From positions 558,001 to 622,000 of the forward strand of contig NZ_CP064834.1 in assembly GCF_018107685.1 (NCBI RefSeq): 64,000 nt of DNA, given 5' to 3'. Positions 11,997-23,916 of this stretch are shown here, in pieces (within the stretch, counting starts at the first letter, position 1; the number at the start of each line of letters is the position of its first letter). The notes under the pieces were generated by a model that did no database searches, was not told the DNA's origin, and saw only the letters and a list, made by a program, of their open reading frames with translations. This DNA comes from Coxiella endosymbiont of Amblyomma nuttalli (GTDB taxonomy: Bacteria; Pseudomonadota; Gammaproteobacteria; Coxiellales; Coxiellaceae). A program made the translations under genes and the position numbers.

Positions 11997-13262
11997 ATGA
12001 ATAAGAAAAATATTTTTTACGCTCAATCCGGTGGAGCAACAGCTGTAATTAACGCTACTGCCTGTGGAGTCATCCAAACGGCTGCAAAATATCCTTATCA
12101 AATCAACAAAGTGTTGGCTGGACGTAATGGTATTGTTGGTGCCCTCAAAGAAGAGCTTATCGATACAAGTTTAGAATCTCCTGAAGCCCTCGCTGCCTTA
12201 CGTTATACTCCTTCTAGTGCGTTTGGCTCCTGTCGATATAAACTCGCTGATATTGATAAAGATTGCCGACAATATAAACGTCTGATTGATGTTTTTAAAA
12301 CTCATCATATCGGATATATTTTTTATAATGGCGGAGGAGATTCACAAGATACAACGCATAAACTCTCACAATTAAGTAAAGCAATGCACTATCCAATGGT
12401 CTGTATTGGCATCCCAAAAACTATCGATAACGACTTGCCTTTTACAGATAGCTGTCCTGGATTTGGTTCAGTTGCTAAATATGTTGCTATTTCCACGCAG
12501 GAAGCAGCACTCGACATTCGTGGTATGGCGGTGCATTCCACTAAGGTCTTTATTCTAGAAGTTATGGGTCGGCACACAGGTTGGATCGCTGCTTCTGCAG
12601 CACTGGGAAAACGACAATCCAATGATCCTCCTCATATCATTTTATTTCCCGAAGTGCCTTTTCAAACAAAGGTTTTCCTAGCCAAAGTCAAGAAATCTAT
12701 TGATAAAGAAGGCTATTGTGTCATTGTTGCTTCTGAAAGCATTCGCCATCCTGATGGTCATCTCATTGCTGAATCGGGATTACGTGATGCATTTGGACAC
12801 GAACAATTAGGTGGTGTTGCTCCAGTTTTAGCGAGACTAATCAAAAAAAATCTTAATCTTAAATACCATTGGGCCGTAGCCGACTATTTACAACGTGCTG
12901 CACGACATATTGCTTCACAAACAGATTTGGATCAAGCTTATGCATTAGGGAAGGCGGCTGTAGAATATGCGCTCTCCGGACAATCTGATGTGATGTTAAC
13001 GATTCAGCGAGAAAAAAATGTCCCTAATTATCAATGGAGCATCGGCACAGCTCCCCTATCAGCTGTCGCTAATATCGAATGTAAAATGCCACGTAATTAT
13101 ATCTCTGACGATGGTTTTGATATTACTGAACCCTGTCGTGCCTATCTAGAACCCCTTATTCAGGGTGAAGCCTATCCTCCATATAAGAGAGGGATGCCAG
13201 ATTATATTACTCTAAAAAACCATCTACTCAAAAAGAAACTCAAAGAAGCTTTTGAGATATAA
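11997..13262 (+). CDS. pfp: 6-phosphofructokinase, pyrophosphate-dependent type
   Basis: Catalyses phosphorylation of fructose 6-phosphate with PPi, reversibly, in glycolysis/gluconeogenesis. The product has 421 residues. The donor loop reads GGGDS (112-116), with Asp where ATP enzymes have Gly, and PKTIDND (140-146) carries Lys where ATP enzymes have Gly. Both substitutions are the known markers of PPi dependence. The substrate motif MGRHTGW starts near 190. I chose the ATG at 11997, giving MNKKNIFYAQSGG. The frame extends upstream to 11859, but that part looks non-coding. No strong Shine-Dalgarno is seen. It stands alone between long spacers. Confidence 0.95.
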   Translation: MNKKNIFYAQSGGATAVINATACGVIQTAAKYPYQINKVLAGRNGIVGALKEELIDTSLESPEALAALRYTPSSAFGSCRYKLADIDKDCRQYKRLIDVFKTHHIGYIFYNGGGDSQDTTHKLSQLSKAMHYPMVCIGIPKTIDNDLPFTDSCPGFGSVAKYVAISTQEAALDIRGMAVHSTKVFILEVMGRHTGWIAASAALGKRQSNDPPHIILFPEVPFQTKVFLAKVKKSIDKEGYCVIVASESIRHPDGHLIAESGLRDAFGHEQLGGVAPVLARLIKKNLNLKYHWAVADYLQRAARHIASQTDLDQAYALGKAAVEYALSGQSDVMLTIQREKNVPNYQWSIGTAPLSAVANIECKMPRNYISDDGFDITEPCRAYLEPLIQGEAYPPYKRGMPDYITLKNHLLKKKLKEAFEI

Positions 13263-13371
13263 GCAATTAATTCGATAAACGATGACAACGAAGAATTTGA
13301 GTTTTCTATCGTTGAGAACACCATAATGGGGTACATACGAGAGCAAACACAGTCGTGCAATAGAACACAAC

Positions 13372-13393
13372 AAGGTTTTTAAAAGGTTTTTAA
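13372..13393. repeat. Tandem duplication, 11-nt unit
   Basis: AAGGTTTTTAA is present as two perfect adjoining copies. Confidence 0.85.
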
Positions 13394-13416
13394 ATCGTTT
13401 TCTTTCTTCCTTTTCT

Positions 13417-13441
13417 TATTTAAATACTCTATTTAAATACT
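13417..13441. repeat. Tandem duplication, 13-nt period
   Basis: TATTTAAATACT occurs twice with one base between the copies. Confidence 0.8.
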
Positions 13442-14010
13442 TTGATTTTACTGATTATGCACCATGCAATGTAATGCAATTACATGGATAAATAAAGTCT
13501 GTTCATAAAGATATTTGTGTGAGTTTTCCTTTTAACATGTACTGTTTCACATGATAGCATGAGCAATAAGAAAAAATTATCGCCACCATTTTATATGGTG
13601 ACTTATCTTTTCCCTAGTATTATCAGAAATATCACTCATTTAAGTTCATGTTTCATCTTGCTTTATTTAGCTTGTCGTATAAAGCTTGATACCGAATCTA
13701 ACACCATAAACAGTGCATGGTAAGACAAAGAAATACAAAAATATCACTAAGTCATACGCATAACTTATATTCTTGCGCCAATACAAGCTAAGTATTATCA
13801 TTAAGAGTTGGTAATTGTTTTCCGGCTAGTTTAAGAGATAGTTGGAGAGGATGTTTATAGTTTTTTGTACAATTTTATGAAAACATATTCCAGGAATGTG
13901 ATTTATCTAACTGATGAACTTAATCTTTGGTTGAATGATGGAAAACAATTACTGATCCGGTATGCAAAGTGGTTAATAGAAAAGTAATGACAAAATTAAA
14001 GGAGAAAATT

Positions 14011-14568
14011 ATGGCATTAATCCCTTCAACAACGATCCCCTTAAATACAAAAGCACATCAGTTTGAGTTAGTTGATACAGTGAGCGGCAAAACAATGTCA
14101 CTCAATCAATTAAAATCAGACAAAGCAACGGTGATTATGTTTATTTGTAACCACTGCCCTTTCGTTCAGCATATTCAAGGAAAATTAACTGAAATTGCTA
14201 GAAGATACCAGACTAAGGGTGTTCAGTTTGTTGCTATTAATTCCAACGATATTGCAAATTATCCGGAAGATGCTCCTGAAAAAATGAAGGAGGTTGCGGA
14301 AAAGTTCGGCTATTCCTTTCCTTATCTTTTTGATAAAACTCAAGAGGTGGCAAAAGCTTACCAAGCTGCATGTACTCCTGATTTTTATATTTACGATAAA
14401 AATCTTGTTTGCGTTTACCATGGTCGTTTCGATGCTTCGAGTCCTGGTCGAAACACTCAAGTTACAGGTGAAGATTTATGTCATGCGCTTAACAACCTTC
14501 TGACTGGAAAACAGATAAACCCTGATCAAAAACCTAGTCAAGGTTGCAATATAAAGTGGATAAAATAA
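14011..14568 (+). CDS. Thioredoxin-like (AhpC/TSA-type) family protein
   Basis: Thioredoxin-fold protein of 185 residues. The active-site pair is CNHC (Cys46 and Cys49) followed by PFVQ, the hallmark of a family of thioredoxin-like peroxiredoxin relatives of unclear substrate. It continues with IAINSNDI and TPDFYIYDK, as in that family. There is no signal peptide, so it should act in the cytosol as a thiol oxidoreductase. I chose the ATG at 14011, with AAAGGAG 8 nt upstream. An in-frame GTG/ATG further upstream (13969) lacks such a site. It is monocistronic between two spacers. The precise function cannot be named. Confidence 0.88.
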   Translation: MALIPSTTIPLNTKAHQFELVDTVSGKTMSLNQLKSDKATVIMFICNHCPFVQHIQGKLTEIARRYQTKGVQFVAINSNDIANYPEDAPEKMKEVAEKFGYSFPYLFDKTQEVAKAYQAACTPDFYIYDKNLVCVYHGRFDASSPGRNTQVTGEDLCHALNNLLTGKQINPDQKPSQGCNIKWIK

Positions 14569-14930
14569 TTTATATTAGGATATATAGCGAGTGTTTGTAA
14601 ATAATAACTTGTTGTTAAATTGCGTTTTTACTGCAGTATTTCGTCTACTATCGGATTAACGAAATATTTTGATTGTAATTGTCATATAGTCCACCATTAA
14701 TAATAACAGTGACCATTGTTACCAGTTTTAGCTAGTAAACCGTTAAGTTATATTTATTAACTAATAAAAGCTTAGAGATTATAAGATAATGATCATCATG
14801 TTTCTATGTTTCTAGTAAATCCACATATACCATAATCGGTTCAGCATATGGTTTATGTTAATTGTCATACATATCCTATGGTTACCACCCCTATGTGATA
14901 TTTTTAAAATGAGCTGAAATGTAGATCTTT
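14569..14930. other. AT-rich spacer between convergent genes
   Basis: Lies between the ends of the thioredoxin-like gene and greA. I see no hairpin terminator and no gene. Confidence 0.5.
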
Positions 14931-15416
14931 TCAAAGATACTTTACATCTACAATTTCATATTTCATTGATCCCTCAGGAGCATTAACTTCAATAATATCT
15001 TCAATATATTTGCCAATTAGGGCACGAGCTATTGGGGAAGTGACAGAAATTTTATTTTCCTTTACATCAGCTTCATCAACTCCTACAATTTGATAGGTAA
15101 CTTGAGTTTTCGTTTTTAAATTCAATAAGGTAACTTTTGATCCAAAAATGACTTTCCCCCTATTGGGAATTTTAGAGATATCAATAAGTTGACAATTGGA
15201 TAATTTTGTTTCGATTTCCATGATTCGACCTTCGATGAAAGATTGACGTTCACGAGCAGCATGATATTCAGAATTTTCCTTAAGATCACCATGGGCACGT
15301 GCTTCAGCAATAGCTGCAATGATTTTCGGACGCTCTATCATTTTTAAATGCTCAAGTTCTAATCGCAATTTTGTAATGCCGCTAATCGTAATAGGGACTG
15401 TCACTTGTATCACCAT
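14931..15416 (-). CDS. greA: Transcription elongation factor GreA
   Basis: Rescues backtracked RNA polymerase by stimulating cleavage of the nascent RNA 3' end through the secondary channel. About 161 residues. The N-terminal coiled-coil carries the signature [20 protein letters not shown], with the acidic tip residues (GDLKEN) that coordinate the catalytic Mg. The C-terminal FKBP-like domain ends in the usual [15 protein letters not shown] style. The start is uncertain. The 5' end reads GTG-ATG-GTG right after GGTGAGG; I took the ATG at 15416, and a GTG at 15404 is possible. It lies 80 nt downstream of carB on the same strand and may be cotranscribed with carAB. Confidence 0.95.
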   Translation of the reverse strand: MVIQVTVPITISGITKLRLELEHLKMIERPKIIAAIAEARAHGDLKENSEYHAARERQSFIEGRIMEIETKLSNCQLIDISKIPNRGKVIFGSKVTLLNLKTKTQVTYQIVGVDEADVKENKISVTSPIARALIGKYIEDIIEVNAPEGSMKYEIVDVKYL

Positions 15417-15498
15417 CACCTCACCGACGACAACTATGCATGTATGCGCAGGTAGTTTAACAAACCTTTCACTCTAAATCACACTAAAGGCGAAAAAA

Positions 15499-18400
15499 TT
15501 ATATAATACAGAGTTGGTGTAAATCTTGAAGCCGATATACATCACGAAAGTCCTTTGCCTGAATAGCTAAAACGGTAGCCTCTCCACCTGCTAAGGTGGT
15601 GGTATAATATACTTTATGTTGAACTGCGCTTACACGAATGGTATATGAATCTTCTATAGCTTGTTCGCCTTCGGTCGTGTTAATGATAAAACTAATTTGG
15701 TCATTCTTGATCATATCAAGAATATGAGGATGCCCTTCAGTAACCTTGTTAATGAGCATGCAGGGAATCCCAGCTGCCTGTAAGACCCTTGCGGTTCCAC
15801 GTGTAGATACTACTTCAAACCTTAAATCGACCAAAGCCTTTGCCACCTTGAGTGCCCGTTCTTTATCTGCATCACGGACGCTAATGAATACTTTACCACT
15901 TAAAGGCAGAACATCTCCACCACTCAATTGCCCTTTTGCAAAAGCATGGCCAAGATTTTCAGCAATACTCATGGCTTCACCAGTGGAACGCATTTCTGGG
16001 CCCAAAATGGGATCAACTTCAGAAAATTTATTAAAAGGAAAAACCGGTTTTTTCACCGCGAAATAGGGAGGAATACATTCCGTCGTATAGCCTTGTTCTT
16101 TTAACGAGACGCCAACCATACATCGCGCAGCTATTTTTGCCAATGGCAAGCCTGTTGCCTTAGCATCAAAAGGAACGGTGCGGGAAGCGCGCGGATTCAC
16201 TTCAAGAATGTAAATTTCATCTCCTTGAATAGCAAATTGAGCGTTGATTAACCCAATGACCGTGAGTTCCTTGGCAATTAGGCACACTTGTTCTCGTAGT
16301 CGATTTTGAATAGTTTGACTTAAGCTATGCGGGGGAAATGTACACGAAGAATCTCCAGAATGAACCCCTGCTTGTTCAATATGTTCCAAGATACCACCAA
16401 TGAGAACGTCTTTACCATCACATATTGCGTCAATATCTACTTCGATAGCGTCATCCAAAAAACGATCCAATAATAAAGGTTCATTCTTAGAAAGGATAAC
16501 GTCTTTTGTCATATAGTGAGTTAATTCCTTTTCACTGTAAATTACTTTCATAGCCTGCCCTCCTAAAACATAAGAGGGGCGGACAACAAGTGGATAAGCG
16601 AAAACGTTTGCTAAACGTAGTCCCTCTTCGACGCTCCGTACAGTGCCATTAAGCGGTTGTCGTAATCCTAATTGCTGCACGAGAGTTTGGAAGCGTTCAC
16701 GATCTTCAGCCCGATCAATAGAATCCGGACTTGTGCCAATAATAGGCACATGTAGTTTTGCTAATGCTCTCGCCAATTTTAGTGGTGTTTGACCACCAAA
16801 TTGCACAATGACACCTTTAGGTTTTTCAATGGCAATGATTTCCAGAGTATCTTCCAAAGTTAACGGCTCAAAATACAATCGATCAGCAATATCAAAATCA
16901 GTGGAAACAGTTTCAGGGTTACAATTTACCATAATACTTTCATAGCCAAGCTCTCGCATAGCCAATGCGGCATGAACACAGCAATAATCGAATTCAATCC
17001 CCTGTCCAATGCGATTGGGTCCACTTCCCAACACCATGATTTTATTTCGTTTAGTCGGAGCACATTCATTTTCCTCTTCATAAGTGGAATAAAGATAGGT
17101 GGTATCGGTTGCAAATTCTGCAGCACAAGTATCTACACGTTTATAGACAGGATGAATTTTCAATTTATGTCGATAACGACGTACCTGATTCTCAGTAGTC
17201 TTTAATAATTGGGCTAAACGCCTATCTGAAAATCCCTTGCGTTTTAAATGAAAAAACTCATCATGGGATAATGTCTTAAGTGATTTATCTGCTACTATTT
17301 TTTCTAGCCGGACAAGTTCTTCGATTTGCACTAAAAACCAATGATCAATTTTACTGTCATCATGAACCTGATTTACACTAAAACCCATTCGAAATGCATC
17401 AGCAATGAACCATAATCGATTAGGTCCAGCGAAGCGTAGTTCTTTTTTAACTTGTTCGTGAAACGTCTCATCAATTTCTAGAGTGTCAATTCTTATTTTT
17501 GGCTCTAATCCAAAAACTCCGATTTCCAAACTGCGAATGGCCTTTTGTAATGATTCTTGAAAAGTACGTCCAATAGCCATTACTTCGCCGACAGATTTCA
17601 TTTGTGTAGTCAAACGCGGTACTGTAAGGGGAAATTTTTCGAAACTAAATCGCGGAATTTTTGTGACGACGTAATCAATGGTTGGTTCAAACGATGCTGA
17701 CATACAGCCGCCCGTAATTTCATTTTTCAATTCATCTAATGTATATCCTACTGCTAATTTCGCAGCTACTTTTGCAATAGGAAATCCTGTAGCTTTAGAG
17801 GCTAGTGCGGACGAGCGCGATACGCGCGGATTCATTTCAATGACAATCAATCGACCATCGTCAGGATTAATTGCAAATTGCACATTAGAACCACCGGTTT
17901 CTATACCAATTTCGCGCAGGATCGCAATCGCGGCATCACGCATCTGTTGGTATTCTTTATCAGTTAACGTTTGAGCAGGCGCTACTGTGATGGAATCACC
18001 TGTATGAATACCAACAGGGTCGACATTTTCCATGCTACAAACAATAAGGCAATTATCTTTTTGATCCCGTACGACTTCTAGTTCAAATTCTTTCCATCCT
18101 GCAATAGATTCGTCGATTAGTATTTCTGTTGTGGGAGATAATTCCAAACCGCGCGTGCAAATTTCTAGAAATTCATCACAATTATACGCAATACCGCTTC
18201 CACTTCCGCCCAACGTAAATGATGGACGAATAATCGCAGGAAATCCAACCTTGCTTAATATTTTCCAGGCTTCTTGCATTGAATGGGCAAGACCTGATTG
18301 TGGGGTTTGTAGACCGATTTTTTCCATGGTCTTTTGAAATAAGGCGCGATCTTCAGCTTTATCAATAGATTCACGAGAGGCGCCAATTAATTCCACATCA

Positions 18401-18732
18401 TATTTTTTTAAAATACCCTTACGTACCAAATCAAGCGCGCAATTTAATCCAGTTTGTCCGCCCATAGTCGGTAATAAGACATCCGGTTTTTCTTTTTCGA
18501 TAATTTTTGCAATCGTTTCCCAACAAACAGGTTCAATGTAAGTAGCATCGGCAAGATCTGGATCAGTCATGATAGTCGCTGGATTGGAATTCACCAAAAT
18601 AACGCGATATCCTTCTTCACGCAAGGCACGACAAGCTTGAGTTCCTGAATAATCAAACTCACAAGCTTGTCCAATAACAATTGGTCCTGCTCCGATAATT
18701 AATACACTTTTTATATCGATTCTTTTTGGCAT
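15499..18732 (-). CDS. carB: Carbamoyl-phosphate synthase, large subunit
   Basis: Makes carbamoyl phosphate from bicarbonate, two ATP and ammonia delivered by CarA, feeding pyrimidine and arginine synthesis. At 1077 residues it is the family's full length. Two homologous ATP-grasp halves are visible: the first begins [20 protein letters not shown] near residue 10, the second repeats it as [17 protein letters not shown] near 560. A C-terminal MGS-like allosteric domain begins around 945. The ATG at 18732 lies inside the end of carA (22-nt overlap), so the two subunits are probably translated in a coupled way. Nothing is truncated. Confidence 0.98.
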   Translation of the reverse strand: MPKRIDIKSVLIIGAGPIVIGQACEFDYSGTQACRALREEGYRVILVNSNPATIMTDPDLADATYIEPVCWETIAKIIEKEKPDVLLPTMGGQTGLNCALDLVRKGILKKYDVELIGASRESIDKAEDRALFQKTMEKIGLQTPQSGLAHSMQEAWKILSKVGFPAIIRPSFTLGGSGSGIAYNCDEFLEICTRGLELSPTTEILIDESIAGWKEFELEVVRDQKDNCLIVCSMENVDPVGIHTGDSITVAPAQTLTDKEYQQMRDAAIAILREIGIETGGSNVQFAINPDDGRLIVIEMNPRVSRSSALASKATGFPIAKVAAKLAVGYTLDELKNEITGGCMSASFEPTIDYVVTKIPRFSFEKFPLTVPRLTTQMKSVGEVMAIGRTFQESLQKAIRSLEIGVFGLEPKIRIDTLEIDETFHEQVKKELRFAGPNRLWFIADAFRMGFSVNQVHDDSKIDHWFLVQIEELVRLEKIVADKSLKTLSHDEFFHLKRKGFSDRRLAQLLKTTENQVRRYRHKLKIHPVYKRVDTCAAEFATDTTYLYSTYEEENECAPTKRNKIMVLGSGPNRIGQGIEFDYCCVHAALAMRELGYESIMVNCNPETVSTDFDIADRLYFEPLTLEDTLEIIAIEKPKGVIVQFGGQTPLKLARALAKLHVPIIGTSPDSIDRAEDRERFQTLVQQLGLRQPLNGTVRSVEEGLRLANVFAYPLVVRPSYVLGGQAMKVIYSEKELTHYMTKDVILSKNEPLLLDRFLDDAIEVDIDAICDGKDVLIGGILEHIEQAGVHSGDSSCTFPPHSLSQTIQNRLREQVCLIAKELTVIGLINAQFAIQGDEIYILEVNPRASRTVPFDAKATGLPLAKIAARCMVGVSLKEQGYTTECIPPYFAVKKPVFPFNKFSEVDPILGPEMRSTGEAMSIAENLGHAFAKGQLSGGDVLPLSGKVFISVRDADKERALKVAKALVDLRFEVVSTRGTARVLQAAGIPCMLINKVTEGHPHILDMIKNDQISFIINTTEGEQAIEDSYTIRVSAVQHKVYYTTTLAGGEATVLAIQAKDFRDVYRLQDLHQLCII

Positions 18733-19877
18733 TGTCTTTTCATCAACTGAATAAAATCTTCAAAAATTCCTTGCATATCTTGAGGTCCGGGACTAGCTTC
18801 TGGATGCCCTTGAAAAGCAATTGCGGGTTTCGTTTTGTGTGCAATGCCTTGCAATGTTCCATCAAATAAAGAGCGATGAGTTATTCGTAAAATTTCTGGT
18901 AAATCTGCTTCATTCGCTGAAAAACTATGATTTTGACTGGTAATAAAAACACGACCATCCCTTATATCTTGTACGGGATGATTTGCTCCATGATGACCAA
19001 ATTTCATTTTTTTGGTTTTTCCACCACATGCCAGTATCAATAACTGAAAACCTAAACAAATACCTAGGAGTGGTATTTCTTTTTCTAAAAACTTCCGGAT
19101 AGTTGCGATAGCATAACTACAAGCTGCAGGATCCCCTGGTCCATTGGATAATACCACGCCATCAGGTTTTAAATTGAGCGCTTCTTCTACAGAAGTTTGC
19201 GCAGGTACGATAGTCACGGAGCAACCACTACCGATAAGTAATCGTGCGATTTGATGCTTCAAACCATAATCATAAACCAATACACGATATTGGTTGATTG
19301 GTGGAGATTTTCTTGTAGAAGTAAGAGCTAGAGTTCCTTCCGTCCATATTTCTACTTTTGTTGTCGAAACAACTGTAGAAAGATCCTTTCCTTTTAAACC
19401 AGAATAGGCACGTGCTTGTTGAAGTGCTTGGCCAGTGTCCATCTTGCCACCTGCTATAATGCAACCGTGTAATGCTCCGTGTTGGCGAATTAAACGTGTT
19501 AAACGTCGTGTGTCAACTCCATCAATAGCTACCACTCCTTCTTCTTTTAAATAATCATCTAGCGATTGTTCTGCTCGCCAATTGCTAGCAATAGGAGATA
19601 ATTCACGAATGATAAGTCCAGCCGCCCAAATTTGATAAGATTCTAAATCGTTAGCATTAACGCCTACGTTACCAATGTGCGGATAAGTGAAAGTGATAAT
19701 TTGTTCTGCGTAAGAGGGATCAGTTAAGATTTCTTGATAACCTGTCATAGTAGTATTAAAGATTACTTCCCCAACTGTAGTCCCTTCAGTGCCAATGGAA
19801 TTTCCAAAAAAGAAACTGCCATCGGCTAACACCAAAATCGCCGGCTTTCGTTCATTAAGTAGATTTAAATCACTCAT
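18711..19877 (-). CDS. carA: Carbamoyl-phosphate synthase, small (glutaminase) subunit
   Basis: Hydrolyses glutamine and channels ammonia to CarB. The 388-residue product has the N-terminal CarA domain ([20 protein letters not shown]) and a class I glutamine amidotransferase domain. The nucleophile is Cys274 in GICLGFQ, and the rest of the triad is His358/Glu360 in GHPEAS. I chose the ATG at 19877, with AAGGGG 13 nt upstream and the start [15 protein letters not shown]. An ATG at 19928 would add an N-terminus unlike the family. A TATAAG box lies just upstream. Its 3' end overlaps carB. Confidence 0.97.
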   Translation of the reverse strand: MSDLNLLNERKPAILVLADGSFFFGNSIGTEGTTVGEVIFNTTMTGYQEILTDPSYAEQIITFTYPHIGNVGVNANDLESYQIWAAGLIIRELSPIASNWRAEQSLDDYLKEEGVVAIDGVDTRRLTRLIRQHGALHGCIIAGGKMDTGQALQQARAYSGLKGKDLSTVVSTTKVEIWTEGTLALTSTRKSPPINQYRVLVYDYGLKHQIARLLIGSGCSVTIVPAQTSVEEALNLKPDGVVLSNGPGDPAACSYAIATIRKFLEKEIPLLGICLGFQLLILACGGKTKKMKFGHHGANHPVQDIRDGRVFITSQNHSFSANEADLPEILRITHRSLFDGTLQGIAHKTKPAIAFQGHPEASPGPQDMQGIFEDFIQLMKRQCQKESI

Positions 19878-20603
19878 CGTACAGAAGCACCCCTTATACT
19901 TATTAGAATCCAAGATAAAATTTGCCACAGAATAAGCGATTCTAAAGAGAATAGGAAGGAAGATTTTGGTAACATATCATTAATTACCCAATTTTAGTAT
20001 GGAGCTCTTTTCCGTCTGTAGCTTTATACTCTTCAAAGAATTCTCCGGAAACTTAGTAGCTACTTGTACCTTCTGTAGACCAACATTAATATTTATCTCA
20101 ACCTTTATTTGAGAGAATTACTACAAACTAGGCTAAAATTGAGATAGATAGATGAAAGTCTAATCGACGCCAAATTACTCCAGTCGTTTTATAAAATATC
20201 AATAAGATTCCATCTAATATCGAATAGCAGTAAGTAAGTCTAAGAAAATGCGAGAGTTAACCTTAGCTGCTGATATCGATCCTTTTATTTCTCACACCTT
20301 AAAGCTCTGATCATTACCTCAAGTTTGGCACTTCATACAACAAATATATTAAAACACCAAAGATTCAAATAGTAATGCCAATCTTGTTAATTGTTTCGAA
20401 TAATCAACATCGACATTATTTAGTTAAGTGTAAGGGAGAAATTGATATTATCTGTATTCTAAACCTACTAGTATTACGTCATGTAATCAATTGGAGTTAA
20501 ATGATCTGTAGTGAATTAAGAAATACTTGACACCAGAATCTTTTTTAAAATAAAGATGACCTAAATACATCCTGCAAGGGAAGAAAATGAAAGAATCAAA
20601 TTT
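19878..20603. other. Spacer where dapB would be expected
   Basis: In many gammaproteobacteria dapB lies between dnaJ and carA, in the orientation seen here. This 726-bp gap has about the length of dapB, but I find none of its motifs (no glycine-rich N-terminus, no HHRHKKDAPSGTA-like stretch) in any frame. I infer that dapB stood here and is eroded beyond recognition. Short coding-like minus-strand stretches near 19985-20080 cannot be assigned. Confidence 0.4.
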
Positions 20604-21740
20604 TTATCTAGCGGTAAAAAAATCTCTTACGCTATCAAACCAGCTACGAGTGCGTGGGCTATGACTTTTTTCGTCTTTTTTTAACAGATCTTCAAATTGT
20701 TTAAGACATTTTTTTTGTTCAGAGCTTAATTTTATAGGTGTTTCAACGGTGATTTGGCAGATCAAATCACCAACAGCGCCGATTCGAAGAGCTTTTACGC
20801 CTTTGCCGCGTAAGCGGAACTGTTTTCCAGTTTGAGTCTCTGGAGGAATAGTTAGCTTGACAGTACCATCAAGTGTTGGAATTTCCACTTCGCCGCCTAG
20901 TGCAGCGGTTACAAAGCTAATTGGCACTTCTGAATGTAAATTATTACCCTCCCTATGAAAAAGAGGATGTGACTTAACGCGGATTTGAACGTACAGATCG
21001 CCTGTGGGTGCTCCAAACACCCCCGCTTCACCCCTGCCAGCTAATCGAATACGATCACCTGAGTCAATACCAGGAGGTATTTTAACAGATAAGGTTTGCG
21101 TTTGCCGGCAACGGCCTTGTCCTTGGCAATCAAAACAAGGATTTTTAACAACTCGCCCTGTACCTCGACAAACAGAACAGGTTTGCTGAACTTGCAAGAA
21201 ACCGTGTTGTATACGCATTTGACCCGTCCCGCCACACCGTTGGCAAAAAACTGGTTCACCCCCTCTCTTAATACCTCTCCCATCACAGGTATCACACTTT
21301 ACCCACGTAGGAACCTTTATAGTCTGGGTAATGCCGTGAACAGCTTCTTCAAGTGATAAAACTAAATTATATACGAGATCGGAACCTCGCTGTTCACGTG
21401 ATTGTCCCCGACTGCCACCAAAAATGTCCCCAAAGATATCACCAAAAATATCGCCTAAATCTCCAAAACCAAATCCACCACTAGTTGCCGTCGTCCCTCC
21501 ACTAAATGATTGTTCGACACCAGCATGACCGAATTGATCGTAAGAAGCGCGTTTATGCGAATCAGAAAGCACTTCATAGGCTTCACGTGCTTCCTTGAAT
21601 TTCATTTCAGCATCTTTGTCGCCTGGATTGCGATCGGGATGGTATTTCATGGCTAAACGGCGGAAAGCCTTTTTTATCTCAGCTTCGGTCGCACTGCGAC
21701 TGAGACCAAGAACTTCGTAGTAATCGCGTTTTGATGGCAT
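20604..21740 (-). CDS. dnaJ: Chaperone protein DnaJ (Hsp40)
   Basis: Co-chaperone that delivers substrates to DnaK and stimulates its ATPase. The 378-residue product has the J-domain (1-70, with the HPD motif in [11 protein letters not shown]) and a Gly/Phe-rich linker (about 75-115). The zinc centre has four CxxCxGxG repeats ([32 protein letters not shown]). Two beta-sandwich substrate domains follow. All cysteines are intact. It follows dnaK by 119 nt on the same strand and probably shares its heat-shock transcript. Confidence 0.98.
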   Translation of the reverse strand: MPSKRDYYEVLGLSRSATEAEIKKAFRRLAMKYHPDRNPGDKDAEMKFKEAREAYEVLSDSHKRASYDQFGHAGVEQSFSGGTTATSGGFGFGDLGDIFGDIFGDIFGGSRGQSREQRGSDLVYNLVLSLEEAVHGITQTIKVPTWVKCDTCDGRGIKRGGEPVFCQRCGGTGQMRIQHGFLQVQQTCSVCRGTGRVVKNPCFDCQGQGRCRQTQTLSVKIPPGIDSGDRIRLAGRGEAGVFGAPTGDLYVQIRVKSHPLFHREGNNLHSEVPISFVTAALGGEVEIPTLDGTVKLTIPPETQTGKQFRLRGKGVKALRIGAVGDLICQITVETPIKLSSEQKKCLKQFEDLLKKDEKSHSPRTRSWFDSVRDFFTAR

Positions 21741-21859
21741 GACTATTTTTGTTTTCCCGATTTTAGCTCGTCAGACAACCAAACAGAAAGAATGAACGAG
21801 ACTAAATCCTAGATTCTCACTCTTGAAGGAACAACGATGGCTATTATTTTTTTCCCCTA

Positions 21860-23833
21860 TTATTTTTTCCCTTCATCTTTTTTCTTCTCGTCTCCGACTT
21901 CTTCAAACTCTGCATCGACAACATCTTCTTTCTGTTTATCCTTGGCCTTGGCCTTACTTTCGTTTCCAACGCTAGCTTCAGGACCAGATGCAGCTACAGT
22001 ACTTTTTTTCGCATAAACACGTTCAATCAATTTCGAGGAGTGTTCTGTCAATGCTTTTGTTTTTGCTTCAATAGCCTCTCGGGTGTTGCCTTTCATTGCT
22101 TCTTTGAGTGCTTCGATAGCTTTTTCAATAGCACTTTTCTCTTCCGAAGAGATATCACCGGCAAGATCTCTCATGGATTTTTCTGTAGCGTAAATTATCG
22201 CGTCTGCTTGGTTTCGTGCATTGACTAACTCATGGAACTGACGATCGGCATCTTTATGCGCTTCTGCGTCTTTCACCATTTTCTCCACTTCTTCATCAGA
22301 CAAGCCACTCGATGCTTTAATAACAATCGATTGCTCTTTCCCAGTCGCTTTATCTTTTGCCGACACATGCAAAATACCATTTGCATCGATATCGAAAGTC
22401 ACTTCAATTTGCGGAATACCACGAGGTGCTGGAGGAATATCGGTGAGATCAAAACGACCTAGCGATTTATTTGCTGACGCCATTTCACGTTCCCCTTGCA
22501 ACACATGTACAGTAACAGCTGTTTGACTATCTTCCGCTGTAGAAAATACCTGGTTCGCTTTTGTTGGAATTGTGGTATTCTTTTGGATAAGTTTTGTCAT
22601 TACACCACCGAAAGTCTCAATTCCCAGAGATAATGGTGTGACATCAAGCAACAGCACATCTTTTACTGCGCCCGATAAAACAGCTCCCTGAATTGCAGCA
22701 CCAATCGCAACAGCTTCATCTGGATTTACGTCTTTACGCGCTTCTTTCTGAAAAAAATCTTTTACGGCTTCTTGTACTTTAGGCATGCGAGTTTGGCCAC
22801 CTACTAAGATCACGTCATCAATTTCAGAAACCTTGAATCCCGCATCCTTAATAGCGTTTTTACATGGCTCAATCGTGCGCTCAATCAAGCCCTCGACGAG
22901 TGACTCGAGTTTCGTGCGAGTAACACGAATATTTAAATGTTTTGGACCAGAAACGTCTGCTGTAATATACGGCAAATTTACATCAGTTTGTTGACTTGAT
23001 GAAAGCTCAATTTTCGCCTTTTCTGCAGCTTCTTTTAGACGCTGTAAGGCTAAAGGATCGCTGTGTAAATCAATACCCACATCTTTCCTAAACTCACTGG
23101 CTAAATACTCAATTAAACGTAAATCGAAGTCTTCACCGCCCAGGAAAGTATCACCATTGGTAGCCAATACCTCAAATTGGTGTTCACCATCTACTTCAGC
23201 AATTTCGATAATAGAAACATCAAACGTGCCACCTCCTAAATCATAAACTGCAATTTTTCGATCACCTTTTTTCTTATCTATACCATAAGCTAAGGCGGCA
23301 GCGGTAGGCTCATTAATAATTCGTTTGACATTAAGACCTGCAATTTTACCAGCGTCTTTCGTCGCTTGCCGTTGGGAATCATTAAAATAAGCCGGCACAG
23401 TAATTACCGCATCTTTAACTTCATGACCAAGATAATCTTCAGCCGTCTTCTTCATCTTTATTAAAACTTGCGCTGAAATTTGTGGAGGCGCTAATTTTTC
23501 AGCTTTTTCATCTTTATCGATAATTTCCACCCAAGCATCACCATTATCCGCTTTGACGATCTTGTAAGGCACCATCTTAATATCCTTTTGCACAATTCTG
23601 TCATCAAAACAACGACCAATCAATCGTTTAATGGCGAATAAAGTTCTATCAGGATTGGTTACTGCTTGGCGTTTCGCTGACGCGCCAACCAATATTTCAC
23701 CATCTTTGGTATAAGCGACAATCGACGGTGTGGTACGGGAACCTTCAGAGTTCTCAATCACACGCACCTTTCCGCTCTCCATTATCGCAACGCAGGAGTT
23801 CGTAGTGCCTAAGTCAATACCAATAGTTGCCAT
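21860..23833 (-). CDS. dnaK: Chaperone protein DnaK (Hsp70)
   Basis: ATP-driven Hsp70 chaperone, 657 residues. The nucleotide-binding domain starts [13 protein letters not shown], has the family signatures [15 protein letters not shown] and [13 protein letters not shown], and leads through the [11 protein letters not shown] linker into the substrate domain and helical lid. The tail is highly charged and ends EGKK rather than the canonical EEVKDKK. The ATG at 23833 is preceded by AGAGGAAAGAGA. An upstream GTG-type extension is unlikely. A clear sigma-32 promoter lies about 55-85 nt upstream. The order dnaK-dnaJ is conserved. grpE lies upstream on the same strand but is separated by an eroded gap. 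Confidence 0.98.
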   Translation of the reverse strand: MATIGIDLGTTNSCVAIMESGKVRVIENSEGSRTTPSIVAYTKDGEILVGASAKRQAVTNPDRTLFAIKRLIGRCFDDRIVQKDIKMVPYKIVKADNGDAWVEIIDKDEKAEKLAPPQISAQVLIKMKKTAEDYLGHEVKDAVITVPAYFNDSQRQATKDAGKIAGLNVKRIINEPTAAALAYGIDKKKGDRKIAVYDLGGGTFDVSIIEIAEVDGEHQFEVLATNGDTFLGGEDFDLRLIEYLASEFRKDVGIDLHSDPLALQRLKEAAEKAKIELSSSQQTDVNLPYITADVSGPKHLNIRVTRTKLESLVEGLIERTIEPCKNAIKDAGFKVSEIDDVILVGGQTRMPKVQEAVKDFFQKEARKDVNPDEAVAIGAAIQGAVLSGAVKDVLLLDVTPLSLGIETFGGVMTKLIQKNTTIPTKANQVFSTAEDSQTAVTVHVLQGEREMASANKSLGRFDLTDIPPAPRGIPQIEVTFDIDANGILHVSAKDKATGKEQSIVIKASSGLSDEEVEKMVKDAEAHKDADRQFHELVNARNQADAIIYATEKSMRDLAGDISSEEKSAIEKAIEALKEAMKGNTREAIEAKTKALTEHSSKLIERVYAKKSTVAASGPEASVGNESKAKAKDKQKEDVVDAEFEEVGDEKKKDEGKK

Positions 23834-23887
23834 TCTCTTTCCTCTCAAAAATAAAGATTTAGGGCTGCCCTCTACACATACTGAGTA

Positions 23888-23916
23888 TAAGTGGGGACGG
23901 CGTTTTAGATTTCAAG
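23888..23916 (-). promoter_or_regulatory. Sigma-32 promoter of dnaK-dnaJ
   Basis: On the minus strand CTTGAA (23916-23911) is followed after 14 nt by CCCCACTTA (23896-23888), a close match to the RpoH consensus CTTGAA-N13-15-CCCCATNT. It lies at the expected place, about 55 nt before the dnaK start, so heat-shock control of dnaKJ seems retained. Confidence 0.8.

Larger units (their letters stand above)
13263..14010. other. 0.75-kb AT-rich spacer
   Basis: Nothing gene-like. Two short tandem duplications are present: an 11-nt unit AAGGTTTTTAA twice at 13372-13393, and TATTTAAATACT at 13417-13428 and 13430-13441. Confidence 0.5.

Noticed and set aside
19929-20600. Search for a dapB remnant between dnaJ and carA
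   Set aside because: No DapB motif could be read on the minus strand. The loss is inferred from gene order only and not listed as a pseudogene.
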